Source: Bacteroidales bacterium Bact_11 (GTDB lineage Bacteria; Bacteroidota; Bacteroidia; Bacteroidales; UBA932). From it: a stretch of 64,000 nt of DNA. The stretch is from contig LUZC01000042.1 in the NCBI GenBank assembly GCA_001603505.1, positions 1 to 64,000 of the forward strand, given 5' to 3'. The position numbers were made by a program, and so were the translations under genes. Numbering within the stretch: the stretch's first letter is position 1; each line of letters opens with the position of its first letter. Positions 40,679 through 49,226 of the stretch are shown piece by piece. Under the pieces are notes generated by a model. That model did no database searches, was not told the origin of the DNA, and saw nothing but the letters and a program-made list of their open reading frames with translations.

Positions 40679-43163
40679 GGGTATCGTCGAGTTTAAGACT
40701 CTTCCGGAACCATTTCCGGCCGAGCAGCTTGTGGAACACGAAAGGTTCTAGCGAGTAGGTCATCAGGATGGTGGAAAGCATGCCGATGAGCGTAATCTTA
40801 CCGGTTGAACTGATGGCGGGATGGGTTGCGAAGATCAGCGAAGTGACCACGATGATGAGGATCATCGCCGAGAAGAAGATGGCGACCTTGTGGTATTCCA
40901 GACGGTCCTTGCTGCCCGTACGCGCCTCCTGCAGCAGGCCTTCCATCACGAAGATGCTGTAGTCCACGCCGATGCCGAACACAAAGGTGGAAATCACGAT
41001 ATTGATCATGTTGAATTCCAGCCCGAACAGGGCCATCAGCCCTTGCAGGACATACCACGACAGGAACATCGGGAAGAAAGCGATAAGCGCTACCCATACG
41101 TTGCGGAAAGCCACCAGCAGCACCAGCAGCACGAACAGCGAGGAAATCCAGAGCGTGATGTTGAAGTCGTCGTGAATAATCTCCACCAGGTCTCGGCAAT
41201 AGTAGAACGGTTCCAGCACCAGGGCATGGGGTCCGTCGGTCAGCCCCTCGATCACCTTATCCATGTCTTCCTGAGCAAAGGAAACCGACGTAAAGATCAT
41301 CTTGCGGCCGCTCGCCTGCTCTTCAACATAGTTGGATAGCAATTCCGGAGGAATGATGCCTTCGTCAATCAGCGAACCGGGTTCGTAGTCGGCTTCCACA
41401 AGCGAGAAGAACGGCGCAAAGAGGGCTGGATCGAGGTGGTTCCGTCGGGCGGCTTTTTCCAGCGTCCGGCGTGCGGCTGCTTCCCGCTGCGGTGTCCAGA
41501 ATTCTTTCCAGGCCCGGATGCGTTCCTCCTGATCGCGGGTGGTCTGCAGCAGCAGGGGAACCAGCGAATTGTACCCTTTCACCAGGCCGGTTGCGTGGAG
41601 GGCTTCCAGGCGGTTTTGCAGCAGTTTGTTGTATTCGAGTGCCTGGTCGAGGTCGTTGTCCCAGGCGGCGAAATAGAGATCCATGTAGCCGCTCTGGTTT
41701 TTCTCATTGTACAGGTTCTGGCTTTCGATCTGCTCGGGATAGTCGAAGTCGAGATTACGCAGGTCGCTGTCGAATTTCACACGCGGGCTCATGATTACAC
41801 CGACGACGATAATGACAAGCATGACGCCGAGGATCAGCCAGTTCCGGTCCCAGGGGAGGTTGTTGATGCGATCGATCAGCGGGAAACCGCGGTCTTCCTT
41901 GCGCCCGACGTGCTCTGGTTTGAGAAAATGCGGCAAAAACACCAGAACATAAAAGGTGCTGCCAACCAGAACAAATGTGGCGAACAGGCCGAAGTCCCGC
42001 AGCAGGTCACTTTCCGTGAACAACAGTGCCAGGAAGGCGCCCACGGTGGTCAGGCAGCCCAGAAACACGGGCGTCGCTTCTTCACGCAACGTCTGTTCGG
42101 CATTCCCCACATAATAGAAATGGATGAGGATGTGCAGGCAGTAGCTCAGTGCTACGCCGAGTACGACGGCTCCTACGCCCAGCGCCATGATCGACATAGA
42201 TCCCTTGACCCAGTAGAGACCTGCCAGCGCGAACACGGTGCCGTAGATTACGGGAGACAGCAGATGCCCCAGAAATGCGGGTTTCCGGAAGCAGATCAAC
42301 AGGAGGATGGCAATGATCAGGAGCGAGATGCCGACCGACTTGGCCAGGTCCTTCTTGATGGTGCGGGAATTGGAAACGGCGCCCAGCGGTGCCCCGTGAA
42401 TGAGGATGCGGGCGTCGGGATGCTCGGCTTCAAAGCGCTCCTGCTCCTGCTTGAGGATGCGGTAGAAGCGAATGGAATTGTAGGAGTCGGTCTGAGAGAA
42501 GCGCGGCGTGAGGAATGCCAGTGCCACCGTTTTATCGGGGCAGAAGAAATGGCCGTCCTCTACCGTGAAATTGCTGATCTGGAGGCCGTCGCCCCCAAGG
42601 TATTTGTCGAGGAACACCCCCCGCAGATTGAAGGGGTCGGTGCACACCATCTGGGTAATGTCACCGGTCATATCCTCTTCGATGAGGGCGACGTTCCGTT
42701 CCATCTGCGCTTCTACGGCATCGGGTTCCAGTGCAGCTGCGAAGGCGGCATAACAAGACGTGTCGATAAAGGTGGGAAGGTGTTCGAAACCATAGTCCAT
42801 CGCACCGAGCGCCGTTTCTATGTCGAGGGAACTGAGGATGCCCACGATGAACCGGCCTGCCGTATCACGGGCGCGGAGGGCGTCGGTGAATGTATCCACA
42901 TAGTCGCCCATGGTCCAGGTGTCGAGCGCCTGGTCGGGGTCGGCAGCCGTGATCTGGATGAAAATCTTGTCTTTGAGGCCGATATCGCTGAAGGCAAGCT
43001 CCGTGTCGAGGCTGGAACGGGGCATCAACTTGATGATGTCTTCCTCATACCGGAGTTTGAGGCCGAAAAAGATAAACAGCGCGCTGGTCAGAGCCAGAAA
43101 AAGATACAGGAGAGCCTTGTGACGGCAGAAAAAGTGGTATATCGGGAGAAATATACGATGCAT
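40659..43163 (-). CDS. MMPL/RND-superfamily lipid exporter
   Basis: 834 residues with an RND-type duplicated layout: one membrane helix at 17-35, a large periplasmic domain, five helices (about 270-420), another helix near 445-465, a second periplasmic domain, and five final helices. Signatures include GVGAVVLGVALSYCLHIL and its repeat FVFGIGVDYSIFVMEG, the MMPL core positions. Unlike drug-type RND pumps there is no adjacent membrane fusion protein or outer-membrane factor. It is the first gene of the operon, so the exported or flipped substrate is likely an acylated lipid. Confidence 0.9.
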   Translation of the reverse strand: MHRIFLPIYHFFCRHKALLYLFLALTSALFIFFGLKLRYEEDIIKLMPRSSLDTELAFSDIGLKDKIFIQITAADPDQALDTWTMGDYVDTFTDALRARDTAGRFIVGILSSLDIETALGAMDYGFEHLPTFIDTSCYAAFAAALEPDAVEAQMERNVALIEEDMTGDITQMVCTDPFNLRGVFLDKYLGGDGLQISNFTVEDGHFFCPDKTVALAFLTPRFSQTDSYNSIRFYRILKQEQERFEAEHPDARILIHGAPLGAVSNSRTIKKDLAKSVGISLLIIAILLLICFRKPAFLGHLLSPVIYGTVFALAGLYWVKGSMSIMALGVGAVVLGVALSYCLHILIHFYYVGNAEQTLREEATPVFLGCLTTVGAFLALLFTESDLLRDFGLFATFVLVGSTFYVLVFLPHFLKPEHVGRKEDRGFPLIDRINNLPWDRNWLILGVMLVIIVVGVIMSPRVKFDSDLRNLDFDYPEQIESQNLYNEKNQSGYMDLYFAAWDNDLDQALEYNKLLQNRLEALHATGLVKGYNSLVPLLLQTTRDQEERIRAWKEFWTPQREAAARRTLEKAARRNHLDPALFAPFFSLVEADYEPGSLIDEGIIPPELLSNYVEEQASGRKMIFTSVSFAQEDMDKVIEGLTDGPHALVLEPFYYCRDLVEIIHDDFNITLWISSLFVLLVLLVAFRNVWVALIAFFPMFLSWYVLQGLMALFGLEFNMINIVISTFVFGIGVDYSIFVMEGLLQEARTGSKDRLEYHKVAIFFSAMILIIVVTSLIFATHPAISSTGKITLIGMLSTILMTYSLEPFVFHKLLGRKWFRKSLKLDDTHGTTGR

Positions 43164-43194
43164 CAGTATGCTTTAACACAAATAAATAAAGATG

Positions 43195-43202
43195 CAAATA
43201 TA
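43195..43202 (-). promoter_or_regulatory. Promoter -7 element of the MMPL-FakA-FakB-PlsX-ACP-AraC operon
   Basis: CAAATATA reads TATATTTG on the minus strand, 31 bases before the MMPL start. No other promoter-like site is apparent between the seven overlapping genes, so it would drive them all. Confidence 0.55.
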
Positions 43203-43240
43203 GCATTTTTTCGCACATTTATTCGCATTAGCAGCATAAA

Positions 43241-43267
43241 AGAAGGCTCCCGACAGGGAGCCTTCTT
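43241..43267 (-). terminator. Terminator of the membrane protein gene
   Basis: AGAAGGCTCCC and GGGAGCCTTCT form an 11-bp stem with a 4-base loop, followed on the minus strand by TTTT. It insulates the operon promoter downstream. Confidence 0.88.
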
Positions 43268-43294
43268 CATTCTGGTTGTATGGCGAAAGAGGGA

Positions 43295-43990
43295 TTATGC
43301 TTCGGTATCCACTTCTTTCACCACTTCTTCGATGATGGTCTCGACAACCGGTTCTTCCTCTTCTTCTTTCTTGCAGCAGTGGCCACGCTTTTTGGCAAGG
43401 ATGGTGTCGGCTTTCTTGGAGAAGAAATCGTACATCACGCCTTCAACGGCAATGACGATGGCCATGCAGACAATCATTGCGATTGCAGAGAAAACGCCTC
43501 CCACCTTCGGAATGCATCCCAGGATACCGCAGATGAGGCCGATCAAGAACCAGCAGATGAGGCCGACGAAGAAAATCCGCCATTTGTTACCGTAGGTGGA
43601 ATCCCAACTCAACTGGATGGCCTTCAGCGGGGACACCTTCTTGTCGATGTAGAAGTAAATGGCGAAGCTCCATGCGATGCCCACGACGATGGCCGGAATG
43701 AACATGAAGAACATGGCTATGATGGTGCCGATGTAGACCAGGCCCATCAGCAGGAAGAAGCCGCTGATATTCTGATAGTTTTCTTTGTCAAAAATCGAGG
43801 TCGGATTGATGGTCTCGCCACGGCCGATGCCGATGATGGCTTTGTAGAGGCCGATGGTGGTGCCTACGTTGATCCAGGGAATCCACACGGTGACCACATA
43901 GAGGATGATCATCAGCAGGAGGGGAAGGAAGTTCTTCAGGCCATACTGGACGCCGTCCTTGATGGTCTGCTTGATGTCGAGTTTTTCCAT
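43295..43990 (-). CDS. Multi-pass membrane protein of unknown function
   Basis: 231 residues with about five membrane helices: LPLLLMIILYVVTVWIPWI, a pair around GFFLLMGLVYIGTIIAMFFMFIPAIVVGIAWSFAIYFYI, IFFVGLICWFLIGLICGILG, and VFSAIAMIVCMAIVIAVEGVMY. The cytoplasmic tail is unusual: KKRGHCCKKEEEEEPVVETIIEEVVKEVDTEA, basic and Cys-containing then strongly acidic. I recognise no family function. It is monocistronic between a terminator and the alr gene. Confidence 0.82.
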   Translation of the reverse strand: MEKLDIKQTIKDGVQYGLKNFLPLLLMIILYVVTVWIPWINVGTTIGLYKAIIGIGRGETINPTSIFDKENYQNISGFFLLMGLVYIGTIIAMFFMFIPAIVVGIAWSFAIYFYIDKKVSPLKAIQLSWDSTYGNKWRIFFVGLICWFLIGLICGILGCIPKVGGVFSAIAMIVCMAIVIAVEGVMYDFFSKKADTILAKKRGHCCKKEEEEEPVVETIIEEVVKEVDTEA

Positions 43991-44061
43991 AGTACTATGA
44001 TTTGGTTATTGTATATCCGGTCTGACTTGTAAATATAAGCAAAAAATCCGGAAAAACCAAA

Positions 44062-45171
44062 TCAGTCGACTAGAACACGCTTCACCCGTTTCGGGATCGA
44101 GGTAAAGATTTCGTAGGGAATCGTGTCGAGGATCCGGGCCAGGTCGGCGGCGGTGGGGTTGTCGCCGAAGATCGTCACGATGTCGCCTTCCTGGCAGTCA
44201 ATGCCGGTGACATCGATCATGCACATATCCATGCAGATATTGCCGAGGGTAGGCGCGAGCTTGCCGTTGACCTCGAAACAGGCGCGGCCACAACCCAGGT
44301 GGCGGTTGATACCGTCGGCGTAGCCTACGCAGAGCGTAGCGCTGCGCGTCACGCCGGGGCCAAGCTTGCCATGGCGACCATAGCCCACAGTCCCGTCTTC
44401 GGGATGGAGGTCCTTGATCTGCAGGATGGGGCAGCGGTAGAATGCAGTCGGCTTGAGGTCTTCCGAGCCTGCTGCGCTGATGCCGTAGATGCCGATGCCC
44501 AGGCGCACCATGTCGTACTGGTGTTCGGTGAAGCGCTCGATGCCGGCGGAGTTGAGGACATGGCGGAGCGGCCTGTAGGGCAGGGCTTCCATGATTTGCG
44601 TACTCAGTTTTTCATAAAGGGCGATTTGTCCGCGCGTGAAGGCATCGTGCTGCGCCTCGTCGGATGCAGCGAGGTGGGTATACAGGCCTTCGATGTGGAT
44701 TTCGGGACTTACTTTCAGGAAATCGAGCAGGTCGGGGACTTCGCGTTCCATGAAGCCGAGGCGGTGCATGCCTGTATCGATGTTGACGTGTACAGGGTAG
44801 TCGGTGCGTCCGGCTTTTCTCAATTCATCACGGAGCCGGATCAGGGCGGGCAGGTCGGGAATACCCGGCATCAGGTCATATCGGATAATCTCCGGGTAGT
44901 CTTCCACACCGGTCGTCAGCACAAGGATTGGGAGATCGATGCCCGCTTTCCGGAGCTCCACGCCTTCGCCGGGCAGGGCGACGCCCAGGTAGGCGGCTCC
45001 AAGCTTCTCCATCTGCCGGGCGAACGGTACGGCGCCGTGGCCATAGCCGTTGGCTTTGACCAGAATGAGCATTTTGGTCTCAGGTTTGAGGAGCGACCGG
45101 AAGTAATGGTAATTGCTGGCGATTCCGCTGCGGCTGAGTTCCAGCCTTGCCAGAGGGGTATTGGTATTCAT
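44062..45171 (-). CDS. alr: Alanine racemase
   Basis: PLP enzyme making D-alanine for peptidoglycan. Start set at MNTNTPLARLELSRSGIASNY (45171) because the 60 preceding residues in the track cross the promoter region; 369 residues. PLP-Lys39 lies in LVKANGYGHG. HVNIDTGMHRLGF, MVRLGIGIYGIS, the catalytic Tyr region TVGYGRHG, and NICMDMCMIDVTG are all family hallmarks. It has its own -7 element (45193-45200) and diverges from the M6 protease gene. Confidence 0.96.
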   Translation of the reverse strand: MNTNTPLARLELSRSGIASNYHYFRSLLKPETKMLILVKANGYGHGAVPFARQMEKLGAAYLGVALPGEGVELRKAGIDLPILVLTTGVEDYPEIIRYDLMPGIPDLPALIRLRDELRKAGRTDYPVHVNIDTGMHRLGFMEREVPDLLDFLKVSPEIHIEGLYTHLAASDEAQHDAFTRGQIALYEKLSTQIMEALPYRPLRHVLNSAGIERFTEHQYDMVRLGIGIYGISAAGSEDLKPTAFYRCPILQIKDLHPEDGTVGYGRHGKLGPGVTRSATLCVGYADGINRHLGCGRACFEVNGKLAPTLGNICMDMCMIDVTGIDCQEGDIVTIFGDNPTAADLARILDTIPYEIFTSIPKRVKRVLVD

Positions 45172-45192
45172 CTTTTCCTGCAGATTGATGCG

Positions 45193-45200
45193 CAAAAATA
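45193..45200 (-). promoter_or_regulatory. Promoter -7 element of alr
   Basis: CAAAAATA reads TATTTTTG on the minus strand, 21 bases before the alr start. Confidence 0.5.
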
Positions 45201-45281
45201 CGGAATCGACGGTAAAGTTATTCTCCAATTTTTGGTGATTTCCGAAAAAATGCGTAATTATGTAGTTTGAAAAAGTGTGAC

Positions 45282-47279
45282 ATGCGACGGATAGTGACCT
45301 TGGTTTTTGCCTTGCTGGCTTTCTCATTGCAGCTTTCTGCAGTGAAGGCACGGCCTTATCCCGTTACGGTCACACAACCCGACGGCACCACGCTTACCAT
45401 CCGCATCCACGGCGATGAGAACCGGTCATGGAAAACCACGCTCGACGGGCGTCCCGTGTACCAGGCTCCTGACGGATTCTGGCGACACACGGATTCCCTG
45501 CCGCCGCAGGCTGGTCGTTTCAAGACTCTTGAGCCCGAGGGGGGTGCCGTGGCGATGTTCTTTGGCACCAAATCGCCCCTTAGTGTGCGGACCCTCGTCA
45601 TCCCCGTCGAATTCCACGACCGCAAATTCACCGTGCCTTCGCCCCGCGCATCGATCTACAACCTGTTCAATCAGCAATACTACTCCGAATACGGGGCCAC
45701 GGGCAGCGTGCTCGACTGGTTTCGCGACAACCTGGGGAGTGCAGGCAATTTCTCCTTCGAAGTCTGTGACGTGGTTTCGCTGCCTTACGACATTGCGTGG
45801 TATGGTGCGAATTCCGAAGGGGTGACCGACCGGAACATCAAGCAAATGGTGGTTCACGCCTGCCAGGCGGCCGATGCGGCCGGCGTAGACTTTACCCGTT
45901 ATGATTTCGATCGCGACGGGATCGTGGATAACGTGTTCCTGCTCTTTGCCGGACACAACGAAGCCGAGGGTGGCGGCGACAACACGCTCTGGCCGCAATC
46001 GTGGAATATCGCCGATTTGGGCCTGTCGCTCGACGGCATGAAGATTTCGAATTTTTCGCTGTATTCCGAGTATTCCGGGCCTTCCGGCTATCAATTTGCC
46101 GGCATCGGCACCATCTGTCACGAGTATTGTCACTTTCTCGGCCTGCCCGATCTGTACGACGTCAACGGCGAGAAAGAGGGTTGGTCCGACGGCCTTTTCG
46201 GCTCTCTCTCGGTGATGGACCAGGGCAACTACAACAATGACGGCCGTACGCCGCCCTACCTGACTGTGTTCGAAAGGCAGTTGATCGGCCTGACCACGAC
46301 CGAGACCATCCGGCAGGAACGGAACCTATTGATTGCGCCCGTACAACAGACTTCAACGGCTTGGCTGCTGCCGACTTCCACGGCCGGCGAAGATTTCTGG
46401 CTGGAATACCGCGACGGGACCAAATGGGATGCCCATATCGGCGGAGCCGGACTGGTGGTTTACCACATTGATAAAAGCGTGAACCAGGCCGGCTCGATGA
46501 CGGCCAAGACGCGCTGGATTACCAATGCGGTAAATGCCTGTTCCAGTCATCCCTGCGCCATGTTTGTGGCTTCTGATGGCGGGCCGGCTTCGGAGGTGGC
46601 CGATGCCTTCTACCCCGGAGCGAAGAATGTGCGGATTATTCATTCCGCCGAGACTTTTCCGCTGACGGGTTGGAACGGAAAAGGCGTAGGCTATGGCCTG
46701 CGCGATATAGCACGCGGTGCCGATGGCCTCAGCTGCCGCATCGTGTTTGACCAGAGTTGGGATTTGCCGGCCGTGACGGGTTGGTCGATTTTCCCGAGCC
46801 AGACGTTCGCCCAGCTCGACTGGCAGACCGATAAGAAAGATTATGGCCAGTGGAATATCCGCTGGGGGGCGATCAACAGCATTACGCCGACCACTGTGGT
46901 GGTGGGAAGCGGCACAAGCTATGTTTTTGAAGGCCTAGAACCGGGCGAATCCTACTATTGCGATCTGTACTATACGCGCTGGAACATCACGGGCAAGGTG
47001 TACCACATGGAATTCCGCGCCTTGAGCAGATTGAGCGACTATCCCCTGATCGGTGGGCTCGACCACTCCTGGTATGTGGGCCAGCAGTTCCGGCTGTTCC
47101 TGCTGAACCTGTCGGACGATGTCGCCAGTGTGGCCTGGTATATCGACGGATCGCAGAATAAGGCGGATTCCTACGTGTTTGAAAAGGCAGGATCTTATAA
47201 AATCTCGGCTGTGCTCTCCTACCGGGACGGTTCGAAGGAGACGCTCGTCAAAATACTGGAGGTGAAAGATGGACAGTAA
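45282..47279 (+). CDS. M6-family secreted metalloprotease
   Basis: 665 residues starting MRRIVTLVFALLAFSLQLSAVKA, a signal peptide; the track's TTG start five codons earlier is less likely. Zinc motif CHEYCHFLGLPDLYD with His280 is characteristic of M6 immune-inhibitor-A-like proteases, where Asp in the following segment completes the site. YDFDRDGIVDNVFLLFAGHNEAEGG precedes it. The C-terminal 170 residues look like fibronectin/PKD-type beta domains (YVFEGLEPGESYYCDLYYTRW; SYKISAVLSYRDGSKETLVKI). The stop overlaps the next lipoprotein gene by 11 bases. Confidence 0.9.
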   Translation: MRRIVTLVFALLAFSLQLSAVKARPYPVTVTQPDGTTLTIRIHGDENRSWKTTLDGRPVYQAPDGFWRHTDSLPPQAGRFKTLEPEGGAVAMFFGTKSPLSVRTLVIPVEFHDRKFTVPSPRASIYNLFNQQYYSEYGATGSVLDWFRDNLGSAGNFSFEVCDVVSLPYDIAWYGANSEGVTDRNIKQMVVHACQAADAAGVDFTRYDFDRDGIVDNVFLLFAGHNEAEGGGDNTLWPQSWNIADLGLSLDGMKISNFSLYSEYSGPSGYQFAGIGTICHEYCHFLGLPDLYDVNGEKEGWSDGLFGSLSVMDQGNYNNDGRTPPYLTVFERQLIGLTTTETIRQERNLLIAPVQQTSTAWLLPTSTAGEDFWLEYRDGTKWDAHIGGAGLVVYHIDKSVNQAGSMTAKTRWITNAVNACSSHPCAMFVASDGGPASEVADAFYPGAKNVRIIHSAETFPLTGWNGKGVGYGLRDIARGADGLSCRIVFDQSWDLPAVTGWSIFPSQTFAQLDWQTDKKDYGQWNIRWGAINSITPTTVVVGSGTSYVFEGLEPGESYYCDLYYTRWNITGKVYHMEFRALSRLSDYPLIGGLDHSWYVGQQFRLFLLNLSDDVASVAWYIDGSQNKADSYVFEKAGSYKISAVLSYRDGSKETLVKILEVKDGQ

Positions 47280-47742
47280 GCGGCTGGTATTCTATCTGCG
47301 CTTTGCACTGGCGCTGTTCGTCGTTGCCACGACGATGGCGGTTTCGTGTCCCGAACCTGATCCGCCGACCCCTGATCCGACACCTACCGAAACCAAATCG
47401 GCCGAGCGCAAGCAGCTGGAAGCGGCGTATGTGGAGGGCTTCTACCTGAAAGGCCGTTGTGCGTTGCCTTTCGACCTGGTCTCTTTCCAGCGTGCCATCA
47501 ATCCCGGGCGAAAGACCTATCGTATCCAGAGCGACGACCAGTCGCGTTATCTCAATATCCGCTATAACGGAACCGTGCCTTCCGCGATTAACGATGAGGT
47601 TGAATGCGAAATCCACTACAGCCTTGCTGCGGGAGAATCGACCACGCTGATTGTCAAATTGGTGGTGGTCAAGACCTCCGAGGAGTATCTCTGGCTTTGG
47701 AACGAATTCCAGAAAGTCGGCGTGATCGTCCAGCGCTTATGA
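47269..47742 (+). CDS. Small lipoprotein coupled to the M6 protease gene
   Basis: 157 residues; MDSKRLVFYLRFALALFVVATTMAVSC gives a hydrophobic segment and a Cys at 27, then a Pro/Thr-rich spacer (PEPDPPTPDPTPTETK). The remainder is predicted beta (YRIQSDDQSRYLNIRYNGTVPS, STTLIVKLVVVKT). Function not recognised. The 11-base overlap with the protease gene upstream and the 4-base overlap with the nuclease-fold gene downstream indicate one transcript. Binding or inhibiting the protease is a possible role, without direct evidence. Confidence 0.75.
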   Translation: MDSKRLVFYLRFALALFVVATTMAVSCPEPDPPTPDPTPTETKSAERKQLEAAYVEGFYLKGRCALPFDLVSFQRAINPGRKTYRIQSDDQSRYLNIRYNGTVPSAINDEVECEIHYSLAAGESTTLIVKLVVVKTSEEYLWLWNEFQKVGVIVQRL

Positions 47743-48134
47743 GCGAAATCTACGATCCCCTTCGAAAAAAATGGGTGACCTGTACGCCGGAAGAAGAGGT
47801 GCGGCAGGCTGTCATTGCGTGGCTTCGTGATGCCAAGGGTGTTCCCGTAGGCTTGATGGAGAGCGAATATGACTTTATCTACAACCGCCGGCACTACCGG
47901 GCTGATATCCTGGTGTTCGACAGGCAATTGCTGCCGCTGGTCCTGGTGGAATGCAAGGCCCCGGGCGTGCGGCTCGATGCGAAAGTCGTGGATCAGGTGG
48001 TGCGCTATACACGGGTGTTGGCCGTGCGATACGTGCTGGTGACCAATGGCAGGGAAAGCCACTTGTTGCGTCGTTCTGACAGCGGCAGCGGCTACGAGGC
48101 CCTGCCGGCTATTCCTGAGGATTTCTTTGCTTAG
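47739..48134 (+). CDS. HsdR-N-domain protein (PD-(D/E)xK nuclease fold), solitary
   Basis: 131 residues from MSEIYDPLRKKW (47739; ATGA overlap with the lipoprotein gene). It matches the N-terminal domain of type I restriction subunit R alone. Nuclease-type core: MESEYDFIYNRRHYRADILVF and LVLVECKAP, giving the D...ExK residues; then VVDQVVRYTRVLAVRYVLVTNG. There is no helicase domain and no hsdM or hsdS nearby, so this is not a restriction system. Stand-alone members next to holA occur in Bacteroidota and may act in DNA maintenance. Its 3' end overlaps holA by 4 bases. Confidence 0.85.
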   Translation: MSEIYDPLRKKWVTCTPEEEVRQAVIAWLRDAKGVPVGLMESEYDFIYNRRHYRADILVFDRQLLPLVLVECKAPGVRLDAKVVDQVVRYTRVLAVRYVLVTNGRESHLLRRSDSGSGYEALPAIPEDFFA

Positions 48135-49189
48135 GCTAGGATCTTGGCGGTAAGTTCTTTGAGAAGATCGCCGTCGGAGGCTTCGCCCCGGGCGTTCGAT
48201 TTGGAGCGCCGGTCATATTCTTTCAGCAGGGCAACCACCCGCATGGTCTTGCGCACCGGATAGTTGCGCAGTGCCGCTTCGTATTCTCCCGCGAAATAGG
48301 GATTGATGCCCAATTGTGAAAGGATCTCGCTGCGGCTTTTGCCGTCCTGCAGCAGGGCGTGGAAGCGAAGCAGGCGGATGAAATGCCCCGAGAGGGCAGC
48401 CATTGTCATCGGGAGCGGGAATCGCTTCGACGCTTCGCCGAAAAAGCGGACGATGCGGAAGGCTTTGGCTGCGTCTTTCAGCGAGAGGGCCTTGGTCAGC
48501 TCGAATACGGAGTAGTCGCGGCTCATGCCCACGTTCTCCTCGATGTCCTGCACGGTGATGCGCTTGCGGTCTTCCGGCAGGAGCTTGCGGAGTTTGTCGA
48601 TGGAGAGGGTGATTTTCTGCAAGTCGGTGCCGGCCGATTCGGCCAGGAGAGCGGCTGCATCGGGTGCGATGGTAAGGCCGTTTTCAGCTAGATAACTGTC
48701 GATCCATCGCGCCATCTTGTAGTCGGGGATGGGGTTCGATTCGAACGCTACGCCGAATTTCTTGGCCTGCTTGTAGAAGGAGGATCGCTTGTCGATGTTC
48801 TTGCCCGACTTGGCCGGGTCGTTGTTGGTCTTGTAGCAGACCACCAGTACCGTGGATGGCTGGATGCCCTCGAAATAAACCTCGATGTCCTCCACTTTCT
48901 TCATCATCTGCGCCTCCTTGACCACCACAATCTGGCGGGCAATCATCATCGGAAACTGACGGGCCGTGCTCACCACCTGGTTGGCAGTCACGTCGGCGCC
49001 GTAGTATACAATCTGTCCGAAATCGCGCTCCTCGGGAGGGACGACCTGCTCCATCAGCAACTTGCAGAGTTCATCAATGTAGTAGTGCTCCTTTCCGAAA
49101 AAGAGATAGAAAGGCTTGATGTCGCCCTGGAGAATCTCTTCGCGCAGCGCCTTGTATTCCAGAACCGTGTCGGAAGTCGTCTTAGCCAT
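48131..49189 (-). CDS. holA: DNA polymerase III subunit delta
   Basis: Delta opens the sliding clamp within the clamp loader. Start set at MAKTTSDTVLEYKALREEIL (49189). 352 residues with the delta pattern: IKPFYLFFGKEHYYIDELCKLLMEQV near residue 20, VVVKEAQMM, STVLVVCYK, and the helical collar including VFELTKALSLKDAAKAFRIVRF. It diverges from cca with a 37-base gap, and its -7 element ends just 5 bases before the start codon. Confidence 0.93.
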   Translation of the reverse strand: MAKTTSDTVLEYKALREEILQGDIKPFYLFFGKEHYYIDELCKLLMEQVVPPEERDFGQIVYYGADVTANQVVSTARQFPMMIARQIVVVKEAQMMKKVEDIEVYFEGIQPSTVLVVCYKTNNDPAKSGKNIDKRSSFYKQAKKFGVAFESNPIPDYKMARWIDSYLAENGLTIAPDAAALLAESAGTDLQKITLSIDKLRKLLPEDRKRITVQDIEENVGMSRDYSVFELTKALSLKDAAKAFRIVRFFGEASKRFPLPMTMAALSGHFIRLLRFHALLQDGKSRSEILSQLGINPYFAGEYEAALRNYPVRKTMRVVALLKEYDRRSKSNARGEASDGDLLKELTAKILA

Positions 49190-49194
49190 ACCTA

Positions 49195-49222
49195 CAAAGA
49201 TACTGAATCTTTTGTATATTTG
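49195..49222. promoter_or_regulatory. Divergent holA/cca -7 elements, very close to both start codons
   Basis: Minus strand TATCTTTG (49195-49202) ends 5 bases before the holA ATG; plus strand TATATTTG (49215-49222) ends 4 bases before the cca ATG. If these work as -7 elements, both transcripts would begin at or next to the start codons. Confidence 0.6.
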
Positions 49223-49226
49223 CACC

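Noticed and set aside
41436-43595. 719-residue plus-strand ORF over the MMPL gene
   Set aside because: Antisense to an obvious membrane transporter, with no hydrophobic or domain pattern of its own.
47739-48134. Type I restriction-modification system
   Set aside because: Only an HsdR N-terminal-like domain is present, with no helicase part, HsdM or HsdS.
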